Source: Methanobacteriaceae archaeon UBA349
GTDB lineage: Archaea; Methanobacteriota; Methanobacteria; Methanobacteriales; Methanobacteriaceae
Reading direction: 5' to 3'
Assembly: GCA_002509745.1 (NCBI GenBank)
Contig: DAWK01000009.1
Coordinates: forward strand, 1 to 10,249
Length of the DNA stretch: 10,249 bases
This document shows, piece by piece, positions 1-6,660 of the stretch. The translations under genes were made by a program, and so were the position numbers. Positions within the stretch are counted from its first letter, which is position 1. The number at the start of each line of letters is the position of its first letter. A model generated the notes under the pieces. That model was given only the letters and a program-made list of their open reading frames with translations. It searched no databases and was not told the DNA's origin.

Positions 1-344
1 ATCGAAAATCTCATGAAGCCAAAAAAGCAGGTGCGCTATTAATCTCTCGTTTTTTTATGAATGATAAATATCCTGACCGAAAAAGTAAGGATTTCTGGGA
101 AAGGGTGACTTTCCCATTTTTATATACTAACATCATCTCTGCACTGGATTCCTTGTATTATTTAGGTTTTAATAAAAATAATCCTGAGATTATAATGGCA
201 CTGGAATTTTTAAGACAAAAACAAAAAGAAGCCGGTGATTTTGATTTAAAAATTACACGTGGTAATGATAAAGATTTAAATTACTGGATCCTTATAGCTA
301 TTTGCAGGTTGTTTAAGAGATATTTAACACCATCCGCAGAATAA
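1..344 (+). CDS. Prenyltransferase/terpene-cyclase-like alpha-alpha toroid protein, C-terminal part
   Basis: The frame is open to the left window edge (first full codon at position 3) and stops at 342-344, so this is the 3' end of a longer gene. The ATG at 57 is internal and should not be taken as the start. The roughly 113 visible residues contain a segment of the form KAGALLISRFF, then WERVTFPFLYTNIISALDSL, then LGF with a repeated helix ending LRQKQKEAGDF. That pattern (a Trp/Phe-Pro-Phe core, an LDSL helix, and a helix ending in Q-x-x-x-G) is typical of prenyltransferase and squalene-cyclase-type helical repeats in archaeal proteins of unknown substrate. The function is inferred from fold resemblance only; no catalytic residues can be judged from this fragment. 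It converges with the minus-strand Kai operon. Confidence 0.6.
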   Translation, partial: RKSHEAKKAGALLISRFFMNDKYPDRKSKDFWERVTFPFLYTNIISALDSLYYLGFNKNNPEIIMALEFLRQKQKEAGDFDLKITRGNDKDLNYWILIAICRLFKRYLTPSAE

Positions 345-365
345 TACCAGTAAAAGTAATGCAAA

Positions 366-412
366 TAATAAGACCGTTTTTTAGTTGATTAATCAAAATA
401 GTAGTCTTATTA
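366..412. terminator. Inverted repeat between convergent genes, possible terminator
   Basis: TAATAAGAC (366-374) pairs perfectly with GTCTTATTA (404-412), a 9-bp stem. The loop contains a perfect 12-bp palindrome, TTGATTAATCAA (385-396). It lies 22 bases after the stop of the + strand gene and well past the end of the minus-strand operon, so it could end either transcript. T-runs (376-382 on the + strand, and TTTTTAA on the minus strand) sit in or next to it. Archaeal termination depends mainly on T-runs, so the hairpin role is uncertain. Confidence 0.35.
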
Positions 413-456
413 AAAATTTAGAAAATTAGAAACTTATCATATCTAGAATATTATAA

Positions 457-471
457 GTATGTTGCCTGCAT
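457..471 (+). repeat. Direct repeat, left copy (GTATGTTGCCTGCAT)
   Basis: These 15 bases recur exactly at 10047-10061. Upstream similarity continues with TTATAA at 451-456 against 10039-10044, with two extra bases in the right copy. The right copy lies at the edge of a GC-rich foldable segment; the left copy lies in ordinary AT-rich DNA. It could be a remnant of the same element, a recombination scar, or chance. Confidence 0.5.
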
Positions 472-600
472 TTTATACTATTCGGTACTGATCTTTTCCA
501 ATTTCTCCTGAAGTAATCACTGGCCCCTAAATTCAGTGACACAACAATGAGAAAATTATTACTTTTTCAGTAAATAGTATATTTTTTATTATATATACTC

Positions 601-738
601 CTATCTGCATATGATACTGATAATATCCCCATCTTCCAATTCATGGTCACTGGCCACCCGCATATTCTTAAGGGCATCCACAGCATGCAAAAATTTCTCA
701 CCCTTCAGAAATCGTGAAATAGAAGGTTGAACCATTTC
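601..738 (-). pseudogene. C-terminal remnant of a YchF-type GTPase (TGS domain end)
   Basis: Reading minus-strand from about 702 gives [16 protein letters not shown] and then [17 protein letters not shown] before a stop at 601-603. This matches the usual end of archaeal YchF-like GTPases, where G-E-K/R-F-x-x-A-x-D is followed by a basic residue, a D-Y/H-E-L motif and D-G-D-x-I-x-I. The frame is open only to 738. The preceding residues do not look like the family, and the GTPase domain is absent here. The recognisable homology starts at the stop codon of the histidine kinase (698-700), so the two sequences join almost exactly there. This is a decayed 3' fragment left by insertion or deletion. 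The family call rests on about 34 residues, but they align without gaps to the remembered pattern. Confidence 0.7.
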
Positions 739-1936
739 CTAATTCAGATTCCGCCCATATCTGTCCACCGTGTTGATAAACAATTTTTTGTGCAATTGCA
801 AGCCCTATTCCAGTCCCTTCATATTCATCATTTCTATGAAGGCGTTGGAATATGGTGAAAATACGATTTATATGTTCTGAATCCATTCCAATACCGTTAT
901 CGTTTACAGAGAACAAGTATTGATCTTTTTCTTTCAGTGCAGATATATGAATTTGTGGATCGTCTTGACTTCGGTATTTAATAGCATTTCCAATGAGGTT
1001 TTGGAATAATTGAATTAACAATTGCTTATTTCCATTTACAACAGGTAAAGTGTCATAGGTGATAATTGCATTATTTTCTTTGATTGGAACCATTAAGCTA
1101 ATTAAAGCCTCATTTAAAACATTTTCAAGTTTTATAGAGCTAAATTCCATTTTATTGTTAGTAACTTTAGAATATTCAATAAGATCATTGATCATGTTGT
1201 CCAGACGTTTAGCTCCATCAACAGCAAATTCAATGAAAGTATTAGCTTCTTGATCCAAGTTATCTTTATAACGTTTTTCAAGTAATTGTAAAAAGCTGGC
1301 AATCATTCTTAAAGGTTCCCTCAAATCATGGGATGCCACATATGCAAAATGTTTTAGATCCTCATTGGATCTTTCAAGATCCAGAGTACGTTTTTCTATT
1401 TCGTCATATGCTTTTTTAAGCTCTTCATGATGTTTTTGATCGCTTAAATCTGTTATAACTACATATTTTACATTTAGCCTTTTTAAATTATTAATTGAAA
1501 TATATACTGGTATAACAGATCCCTCTACTGATTTTATACTGATTTCACCACTACTGCTTGTCTCCAAACCCTGATCAAAAATAGTTTGATATTTTTCTAG
1601 ATCCTTAGGGATTATAAAATCGTTTATACTTAGCCCTATTATTTCATTCATATCTATCTGAAGCATGGAGGCTAATTTTGTATTACTGTATAAAATAATA
1701 CCATCATAAGTTAATGTAGCCACTCCTTCGTTCATTTCCTGAACCAAATTTCTGTAAAGTGAATCAGCGCTTTCCAGTGTGTAAACCTTTGATCCATCAG
1801 ACCCATTAGGAGCAACTATTGCATCAATATCGCCATTTTGAATGGCAGTTAAAGTTTGTTCTGCTTCATCCAATCTAGATTGTAATTCTAATATCAATTC
1901 ATCCTTTTGTTCTGATTTATAGTGTTTATCTGACAT
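698..1936 (-). CDS. PAS-domain sensor histidine kinase (Kai operon output kinase candidate)
   Basis: This 412-residue cytosolic kinase has no transmembrane segment. A short coiled coil (about 8-32) is followed by the segment QNGDIDAIV (33-41). A PAS domain spans about 58-166, and a linker coiled coil 167-195. The HisKA H-box reads [13 protein letters not shown] with phospho-acceptor His203. The HATPase domain shows the N-box (N313, N317), the G1 box DNGIGM (346-351), an F-box around 360-366, and the G2 box GTGIGLA (374-380), so it should be active. It starts 7 bases after the kaiB stop, with GTGAT at 1947-1943 as a weak Shine-Dalgarno, which implies cotranscription and probable translational coupling. 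By position it parallels the clock-output kinase SasA, but it lacks SasA's KaiB-like N-terminal domain, so any link to KaiC is inferred. No receiver domain or response regulator is in the window. Confidence 0.92.
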   Translation of the reverse strand: MSDKHYKSEQKDELILELQSRLDEAEQTLTAIQNGDIDAIVAPNGSDGSKVYTLESADSLYRNLVQEMNEGVATLTYDGIILYSNTKLASMLQIDMNEIIGLSINDFIIPKDLEKYQTIFDQGLETSSSGEISIKSVEGSVIPVYISINNLKRLNVKYVVITDLSDQKHHEELKKAYDEIEKRTLDLERSNEDLKHFAYVASHDLREPLRMIASFLQLLEKRYKDNLDQEANTFIEFAVDGAKRLDNMINDLIEYSKVTNNKMEFSSIKLENVLNEALISLMVPIKENNAIITYDTLPVVNGNKQLLIQLFQNLIGNAIKYRSQDDPQIHISALKEKDQYLFSVNDNGIGMDSEHINRIFTIFQRLHRNDEYEGTGIGLAIAQKIVYQHGGQIWAESELGNGSTFYFTISEG

Positions 1937-1943
1937 AAATAAA

Positions 1944-2288
1944 TCACTTTTTAAGGGATTTTCTAATATCCAATCCTACTAATAATTTTTCTTTATCTGA
2001 TAAATCTCCTACAAATCTTCGAACGGGAAGAGGTAATTCTTTAATTAGCGTTGGGGCCGCTAATATTCTACCCTCTTTGGCAAATATTGGTTGTTGATAA
2101 ATATCTATGACTTCTATTTCACATTCAGCATTAATATGTTCATCACATAATTCTCTTAAATTTTCGATGGCTTTTTTGGATTTGGGGTTGATACCGGCAA
2201 TAAAAAGACGCATTACAAATTTTTCACTTTTTTTAGAATTTTTTAGAGATTCTTCAAATTCATCGAATTTGTTTGATTTTTCATCCAT
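1944..2288 (-). CDS. kaiB: KaiB-family protein (intact copy)
   Basis: This 114-residue protein has a charged 22-residue N-terminal extension followed by a thioredoxin-like KaiB domain (about 24-108). KaiB hallmarks are RLFIAGINPKSKKAIENL (27-44), the EVIDIYQQP strand (59-67), A-K-E-G-R-I-L-A-A-P-T-L with its cis-Pro context (70-81), and the end PVRRFVGDLSDKEKLLVGLDI. In cyanobacteria KaiB binds the CI ring of KaiC and drives dephosphorylation. Archaeal copies are less well understood. A good Shine-Dalgarno, AGGGG (2300-2296), sits 7 bases before the ATG. It is the second kaiB of the operon and is more divergent in the N-terminal half than the broken copy upstream. It runs directly into the histidine kinase gene. 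Confidence 0.9.
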   Translation of the reverse strand: MDEKSNKFDEFEESLKNSKKSEKFVMRLFIAGINPKSKKAIENLRELCDEHINAECEIEVIDIYQQPIFAKEGRILAAPTLIKELPLPVRRFVGDLSDKEKLLVGLDIRKSLKK

Positions 2289-2318
2289 TATTTAACCCCT
2301 AAATTTGCATCATGGTTT

Positions 2319-2673
2319 TCATTTAACAGGTTTTATATCTAGCCCTATCAGTACCTTTTCATCTTGAGCTAGAGTTCCTATTATCTTCTTTATAGGTTCT
2401 GGAAGCTTTCGAACTAAGGTGGGAATAGCTAAAATCTGGTCCTCTTTAGCCAATTCTGGTTTTTCTAAAAGATCTATTATTTCAATTATATACTTATCTT
2501 TTAGATGTGTTTCACAGATTTCTTTAAGGTTTACAAAGGCTTATTGATTTAGGAGTTTGGCCAGCTACATAAAGTCGTAAATTCCAAATTTCAGTACTTT
2601 TTGGAGTTCCTTGATTATTATTTGATCTTGAATCGCCAGTCACAAATAAAGCACCTCTGTTATTTATCACCAT
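2319..2673 (-). pseudogene. Second kaiB, frameshifted
   Basis: Two minus-strand frames together encode a near-complete KaiB. The first (from 2673) gives NLRLYVAGQTPKSI. After a shift at about 2541 the second gives [55 protein letters not shown] and [14 protein letters not shown], stopping at 2319-2321. The first frame on its own soon runs into a stop. One extra or two missing bases at TCAATAAGCC explain the break; a reading KSI-K-A would restore it. Two starts are possible: ATG 2673-2671, overlapping the end of kaiC by 14 bases, or GTG 2643-2641 behind a strong GAGGTG at 2657-2652. The sequence is otherwise well conserved and closer to canonical KaiB than the intact copy, so the lesion is recent, or is an assembly error. 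There is no obvious slippery site for programmed frameshifting. Confidence 0.85.
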
Positions 2674-4348
2674 TGGCATGTCGTATTTTTGATATTATGT
2701 TCCGTTCATATTCAATGGATTCTTCATTTAATTTTTTCTGTTCAATAATCTGTTCTAGTTCAAGTTTTTCTGCTTCCAATTGAGTATTGAGTTCTTTTAT
2801 TTGTGCTTCTATGGACCTGCGTTTTTGTTTGAATTCTCTTTGTTTTCTTTCAATTTCTTGTTCGCTTGCTAATTTTTCAGCCTTCTCTTTAGATATTTGG
2901 GATAATCTAGCTGCACCTGTGAGCATTCCACTTGGTCCTAGATAAATATCAATTAATTTTATTCCGCTATTGGTTAGTTTGAATTCTCTAACCTGGTTAG
3001 AGTGATACATTCCACGGGCCTTTATGATTTCTATGGTTCGGTTTCTTTCTCCATTGGTTTCTATTGATTTTAGATCTATCCATGTGTCCATTAAGGATGA
3101 TACACCAATGTCAGTTTCGATATGACCCCTGGTTAATGATGTAGATAGTGTAGTTATTAGCCTGTTTTTAAGGTAGTCTAATACACGTGTTAGCATTGAT
3201 TTAACTTCTTCAGCTGTTCCAACTGTTATTAGGTTAGATATTGGATCGAAGATTACTACATCTGGTTGAAATTCTTTAACTATTTTATTTATATTAACCA
3301 GGTGTGTTTCTAATCCATAGAGTGTTGGTCTTGTTGCATGGAATCTCAAAAGTCCTTTTTCTACCCCGGTTTGTAGATCTATGTTTATTGAATTCATGTT
3401 TCTGATTATTTGTTGTGGTGATTCTTCAAATGCAAAATAAAGGCATTTATCCCCATTTTTACACACATTAGCTGCAATATTTGCGGCCATACTGCTTTTT
3501 CCAGTTCCTGAAGCTCCTGAAACTAATATACTACTTCCTTTATAGAATCCTTTACCACCGAACATGGTATCTAATCGTTCAATACCAGTAGATATATGCT
3601 GAGTAGATACTTCATGTTCTAATTGTAATGATGTGGCTGGAAGTACTGAAATGCCATCATCATCTATTAAAAAGGGATATAGATTGGATCCATGCGAAGA
3701 TCCCCTATATTTTATTATCCTAAGATTTCGTGTTGAAATCCTATCTATAACAGAATTATCAAGCAATATAACACAATCTGCTACATATTCTTCTAATCCA
3801 TACCTGGTGAGAGTATTTTCACCTCTTTCACCAGTTATAATAGCTGTTAGTCCCCTGGATTTTAACCAGTGAAATAGTCTCTGAAGTTCAGCTCTTAAAA
3901 TAAATTCATTAGGCAAACCTGAAAAAATAGCTTCAATAGTATCTAATACAATTCTTTTAGCGCCAATTTGTTCAATAGCATATGCCAATCTTATAAACAA
4001 TCCTTCAAGATCGAATTCGCCAGTTTCTTCAATTTTAGAAAGTTCCATTTGAATATGTTCTACAGCGAATTTTTTCTCTTCTTCCAGTGTTTTTAGGTCC
4101 AATCCCAGTGACGCAAAGTTTTTTTCAAGTTCTTCTTGAGTTTCTTCAAAGGATACAAAAAGTCCCGGCTCATTATTTTTTACACCGTTTACCAAGAATT
4201 GCATGGCAAACATGGTTTTACCACAACCTGCCGCACCACAGATCAATGTCGGTCTGCCCTTGGGTAGTCCCCCTTTTGTTATCTCATCTAATCCCCGTAT
4301 ACCAGTAGAAGACTTTTCTAATGCTATTTTATTTGAATTATTAACCAT
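2660..4348 (-). CDS. kaiC: KaiC-family double-domain ATPase with C-terminal coiled coil
   Basis: This 562-residue protein has two RecA-like KaiC domains. CI (about 10-245) carries Walker A GAAGCGKT (38-45), catalytic Glu68-Glu69, and Walker B ending at Asp136. CII (about 250-475) carries Walker A GASGTGKS (278-285), Glu308-Glu309, and Walker B IFD with Asp368. By alignment from memory, the cyanobacterial autophosphorylation pair Ser431/Thr432 corresponds to Ser417/Ser418, with Thr412 at Thr426, so the pair is Ser-Ser. Instead of the short cyanobacterial tail, residues about 485-555 form a highly charged coiled coil, making the protein about 40 residues longer than the classic one. A strong Shine-Dalgarno AAGGTGG (4358-4352) precedes the ATG by 3 bases. 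It heads the operon kaiC, broken kaiB, kaiB, histidine kinase. No kaiA is present, as expected outside cyanobacteria. Confidence 0.95.
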   Translation of the reverse strand: MVNNSNKIALEKSSTGIRGLDEITKGGLPKGRPTLICGAAGCGKTMFAMQFLVNGVKNNEPGLFVSFEETQEELEKNFASLGLDLKTLEEEKKFAVEHIQMELSKIEETGEFDLEGLFIRLAYAIEQIGAKRIVLDTIEAIFSGLPNEFILRAELQRLFHWLKSRGLTAIITGERGENTLTRYGLEEYVADCVILLDNSVIDRISTRNLRIIKYRGSSHGSNLYPFLIDDDGISVLPATSLQLEHEVSTQHISTGIERLDTMFGGKGFYKGSSILVSGASGTGKSSMAANIAANVCKNGDKCLYFAFEESPQQIIRNMNSINIDLQTGVEKGLLRFHATRPTLYGLETHLVNINKIVKEFQPDVVIFDPISNLITVGTAEEVKSMLTRVLDYLKNRLITTLSTSLTRGHIETDIGVSSLMDTWIDLKSIETNGERNRTIEIIKARGMYHSNQVREFKLTNSGIKLIDIYLGPSGMLTGAARLSQISKEKAEKLASEQEIERKQREFKQKRRSIEAQIKELNTQLEAEKLELEQIIEQKKLNEESIEYERNIISKIRHANGDK

Positions 4349-4366
4349 AACCCACCTTAATTGATT

Positions 4367-4381
4367 AATTTTCCGAAAATT
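4367..4381. promoter_or_regulatory. Palindrome in the kaiC leader
   Basis: AATTTT-CCG-AAAATT is a perfect 6-bp inverted repeat with a 3-base centre. It lies 19-33 bases upstream of the kaiC ATG, between the probable TATA box and the Shine-Dalgarno. It could be an operator for an AT-recognising regulator. In DNA this AT-rich such palindromes also arise by chance. Confidence 0.25.
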
Positions 4382-4400
4382 TTTAATTAAAATTATCTAA

Positions 4401-4424
4401 GAAATATATATTAATTTATAAATA
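4401..4424 (-). promoter_or_regulatory. Probable kaiC operon promoter (TATA box region)
   Basis: On the minus strand this stretch reads TTTATAAATTAATATATATT, offering two archaeal TATA-like boxes (TTTATAAAT, then AATATATAT). Initiation about 24 bases downstream would fall near 4380-4395 and give a leader of roughly 35-45 bases. The region overlaps the decayed tail of the DUF488 remnant, so the promoter lies on the scar of that gene. The surrounding AT-richness limits confidence. Confidence 0.4.
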
Positions 4425-4658
4425 AATATTTTACTATTTTAATAAAAAAAAAGTGTATGTATTTACTTTGAAATTCATCCCATATTATTGGGTCATGATT
4501 GAACCACTGACGTAGATTATTAGAAGGTGCAATGTCTTTCATCCATAAATCGAATTTTGCATTCACTTTTGATATCCCACGAGCCATAATCTATCTACCA
4601 GAATCCTAAAGCCATCCTTTTCATCTGCTGGTTGGTATGCTCTTTTGATTTTTATCAT
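4411..4658 (-). pseudogene. DUF488 (YeaO-like) gene remnant, frameshifted and 3'-truncated
   Basis: From an ATG at 4658-4656 the minus strand reads [20 protein letters not shown] and then VDRLW, the highly characteristic start of DUF488/YeaO-like proteins. The family continues with PRGISK. Here one base is missing after the Trp codon (near 4582), and the homology resumes in another frame as [24 protein letters not shown] and WDEFQSKY. After about 65 residues it runs into a T-tract (4452-4444 on this strand) and AT-rich sequence and stops at 4411-4413. The family is normally about 115-120 residues, so roughly the C-terminal half is gone, and it has been replaced by the kaiC promoter region. 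DUF488 function is poorly defined. Confidence 0.85.
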
Positions 4659-5043
4659 GTTACCATCCCATTCTTGGCAAATCTTTTACAAATCTTTTTT
4701 AAAAAAGGATATATTTTTAAATGGATCCTTCAACTCCTTCTTGTATCTAGATATATTATGAAGTTTATCATTAATAATTTGTTCGTTTGGAAAAGAACAA
4801 TAATAGATTTAAATTCATTCATTTAAAGTTTATAATAATAATTAAAATAGAGCTCATACAATCTGAAATACTAAAATATCTTTATTTACAGATTAACATT
4901 ATTTTTCAGATGGAATTATTTAATCTTAATTTGAAAAATTTTGTTATAGAATAATAAATGTAGTTTCTCAATTATTCAGATATCAGAAGGTTTTTTGACC
5001 TTAATCTAAAAAATAAAAAATAATAGAATGTGGATAATCATAA
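4659..5043. other. AT-rich gap between the DUF488 and pglX remnants
   Basis: No convincing coding sequence was found in any frame. The + strand frame from 4632 to 4826 is open but reads as random hydrophobic sequence over the DUF488 remnant and its upstream DNA. The upstream part of pglX should lie here if only point decay had occurred. No PglX-like residues are visible before 5044, so the missing sequence was deleted or replaced. Confidence 0.45.
4678..4698. repeat. Short tandem CAAATCTTTT repeat
   Basis: CAAATCTTTT occurs at 4678-4687 and again at 4689-4698, an 11-bp period close to one helical turn, just upstream of the DUF488 remnant start. This could be a paired protein-binding site for that lost gene. 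Nothing in the sequence confirms it. Confidence 0.25.
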
Positions 5044-6219
5044 AGGTATGTATTAGGATTCTTAAATTCAAACGTTAGCGAGTTTTTAACTAAAATTCTC
5101 AATCCGACGATTAGTCTTGTCACGGGTAATGTGTTAAATTTACCCATTATAATCTCAGAATTTCATATTGAAGACGTTAATCGCTTAGTTGAAGAAAACA
5201 TCTCTTCTTTAAAAGAAGATTGGGACAGCTATGAAACTTCATATGATTTTAAATCTCATAATTTTTTAATTTATTCAAAAAACTTTGATTTATATACAAT
5301 TGAAAAGAATTTTTTGAAAATAAAACTTAATTATGAAACTCAAATCCAAACTTATAAATCAAATCTTTTAAAGCTAAATGACATTTTTATTCATTTATAT
5401 GGAATGGAAAATATTTTAGAAAATTTAACTCCAGACAATCAAATAGAATTAAAAAATAAAAATCATTCTAATGAATGTAAATCCTTAATTTCTTATGCAG
5501 TAGGTTGTATGTTAGGCCGTTACTCCCTTGATGAAGAAGGTTTAATCTTTGCAGGAGGCCAATGGGATCCATCTAAATATAGTAAATTCATCCCAGATGA
5601 TGATAACATCATCCCTATTCTAGATACTGAATACTTTGAAGATGATATTGTAGGCCGATTCGTGGAATTTGTCAAAGTTACCTTTGGACAGGAATCCTTA
5701 GAAGAAAATCTGGACTTCATTGCTCAGGCCCTTAAAAAGAAAGGAACTACTAGTAGAGAAGTTATAAGGAACTATTTCTTAACAGATTTCTACAAGGACC
5801 ATGTTAAGACTTATAAAAAGCATCCTATTTACTGGTTATTTGATAGTGGGAAAAATAACGGGTTTAAAGCATTAATCTATATGCATCGTTACGAACCAGA
5901 CTTAGTGGCCCGGGTTAGAACTGATTATTTACATAAAACTCAAAAAGCATTGGAAACAGCCATTGCTCATAATGATAGAATCATCGATAGTTCGACTAGT
6001 GCCTCTGAGAAAGCTAAAGCTGTGAAGGCTAAAAATAATTTAGTTAAACAACTAGAAGAAACCAGAAAATATGATGAAGCACTGGCACATATAGCCAACC
6101 AAAAAATACCAATCGACTTGGATGATGGTGTGAAAGTAAACTATGCTAAATTCCAAGGTGTGGAAATAAGTAGAGAAGGGCAAAAAGCTACTAAAATAGA
6201 TCTACTTAAAAAGATTTAA
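5044..6219 (+). pseudogene. pglX: BREX adenine-specific methyltransferase PglX, C-terminal fragment
   Basis: The frame is open from 5044 (stop at 5041-5043) to 6219, about 391 codons. The homology begins at once with YVLGFLNSNVSEFLTKILNP and GNVLNLPI, the conserved segment seen just before the C-terminal region of PglX. Later landmarks are YAVGCMLGRYSLDEEGL, AGGQWDPSKY, DDDNIIPILD, EYFEDDIVGRFVEF, YWLFDSGKNNGFKALIYMHR and the end IDLDDGVKVNYAKFQ, all typical of BREX-1 PglX. The family is about 1,200 residues; the N-terminal SAM-binding and NPPY catalytic parts are missing, so no methyltransferase activity is possible. A GTG at 5131 could start a 362-residue product, but no good Shine-Dalgarno precedes it and it lies inside the homology. 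No other BREX gene (brxA, brxB, brxC, pglZ, brxL) is visible nearby, so this is a locus remnant. The remaining frame is intact, so the truncation is recent or the fragment is retained. Confidence 0.87.
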
Positions 6220-6387
6220 TTTTATTTTAAATTGTAAGGGTGGGATTAAAACTTTAGGAAAAAAACTTTCAAAACATTTATTTCAGATTAGTTTACTATC
6301 TAATGAACCAATGTGTTTTATAGTATGAATGACTTAATTATGTATTGAGAGTATATGGAAATAAATCATTATAATATGATGAAAATA

Positions 6388-6427
6388 AAGGTATCTTTAT
6401 ATGTAAGGTAATGACTACCTTTACATA
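6388..6427 (+). promoter_or_regulatory. Promoter with overlapping operator-like inverted repeat for the 38-codon gene
   Basis: A TATA-like box, TTTATATG (6396-6403), lies inside a compact repeat structure. TATGTAAGGTA (6400-6410) pairs with TACCTTTACATA (6416-6427) with one bulged T and a 5-base centre. AAGGTA also occurs directly repeated at 6388-6393 and 6405-6410. Initiation about 24 bases after the box would be near 6421-6428, leaving a leader of roughly 35-40 bases to the ATG at 6464. A dimeric repressor bound here would cover both the TATA box and the start site. Confidence 0.5.
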
Positions 6428-6457
6428 CATATAGAATTATTAAATTCAAAGAATGTG

Positions 6458-6574
6458 ATGAATATGATGAGATATGATACATATTTAAAACCATTAGATA
6501 AAGAGGTTCCATACATTGGAACTGCACATAGCATTTCTTCAGAGGAATATGAAGAAGAATATGAAGAAGAATAA
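6458..6574 (+). CDS. Small acidic protein with EYEE repeats (38 codons)
   Basis: I do not recognise this gene. The frame from ATG 6458 encodes 38 residues. ATG 6464 is the likelier start because GTGAT (6455-6459), resembling the archaeal GGTGAT Shine-Dalgarno, lies 4 bases before it. Residues RYDTYLKPLDKEVPYIGTAH are followed by a strongly acidic end, SEEYEEEYEEE. That end is encoded by a 12-bp tandem duplication (GAATATGAAGAA at 6545-6556 and 6557-6568). A T-rich tract follows the stop at once and could terminate transcription. Its own promoter/operator, Shine-Dalgarno and terminator together argue that this is a real gene. The acidic Tyr/Glu tail could bind a cationic partner or mimic nucleic acid, but that is speculation. 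Confidence 0.55.
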   Translation: MNMMRYDTYLKPLDKEVPYIGTAHSISSEEYEEEYEEE

Positions 6575-6600
6575 TTTTATTTTTTATTTAATTTGTTTAC
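6575..6600 (+). terminator. T-rich terminator after the 38-codon gene
   Basis: The sequence directly after the stop is TTTTATTTTTTATTTAATTTG, a T-rich tract without a hairpin, of the kind archaeal RNA polymerase uses for termination. It would separate the small gene from the membrane-protein gene downstream. Confidence 0.45.
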
Positions 6601-6614
6601 CTATTTAATATCAA

Positions 6615-6660
6615 TTTATATATCTCCTATTACCAACTATTTTTAATACAGGAGATATAC
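6615..6660 (+). promoter_or_regulatory. TATA box and SD-sequestering inverted repeat before the membrane-protein gene
   Basis: TTTATATA (6615-6622) is a near-ideal archaeal TATA box. Initiation about 24 bases on would be near 6642-6646, a leader of only 15-19 bases. Overlapping it, TATATCTCCT (6619-6628) is perfectly complementary to AGGAGATATA (6650-6659), which is the Shine-Dalgarno (AGGAGA at 6650-6655, 5 bases before the ATG). In an mRNA reading through from upstream, the 10-bp hairpin with its 21-base loop would hide the ribosome site. In mRNA from the local promoter the left arm is not transcribed and the site stays free. Confidence 0.6.

Larger units (their letters stand above)
345..600. 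other. Non-coding gap with short repeats
   Basis: No reading frame in this gap resembles a protein. Besides the inverted repeat at 366-412, it holds a 15-bp sequence at 457-471 that recurs near the right end of the window. It also holds a small hairpin, TCACTG (517-522) with CAGTGA (534-539) around an 11-base loop. A T-rich stretch (579-600) precedes the stop of the ychF remnant. Confidence 0.4.

Noticed and set aside
385..396. TTGATTAAT recurs at 385-393, 4361-4369 and 10221-10229, a possible shared regulator site
   Set aside because: A 9-mer this AT-rich is expected about once by chance in the window on both strands; three copies are not convincing.
3633..3872. Open + strand frames opposite kaiC, here and at 4087-4308
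   Set aside because: KaiC is unambiguous on the minus strand; these frames have no recognisable motifs or start signals.
4632..4826. Open + strand frame of 64 codons, hydrophobic, possible small membrane protein
   Set aside because: It overlaps the 5' end of the DUF488 remnant on the other strand, has no Shine-Dalgarno, and its hydrophobicity is what T-rich DNA encodes by chance.
5131..6219. Treating the GTG at 5131 as the start of an intact 362-residue gene
   Set aside because: PglX homology extends in frame 29 codons upstream of the GTG and no good ribosome site precedes it, so a truncated pglX is the better description.
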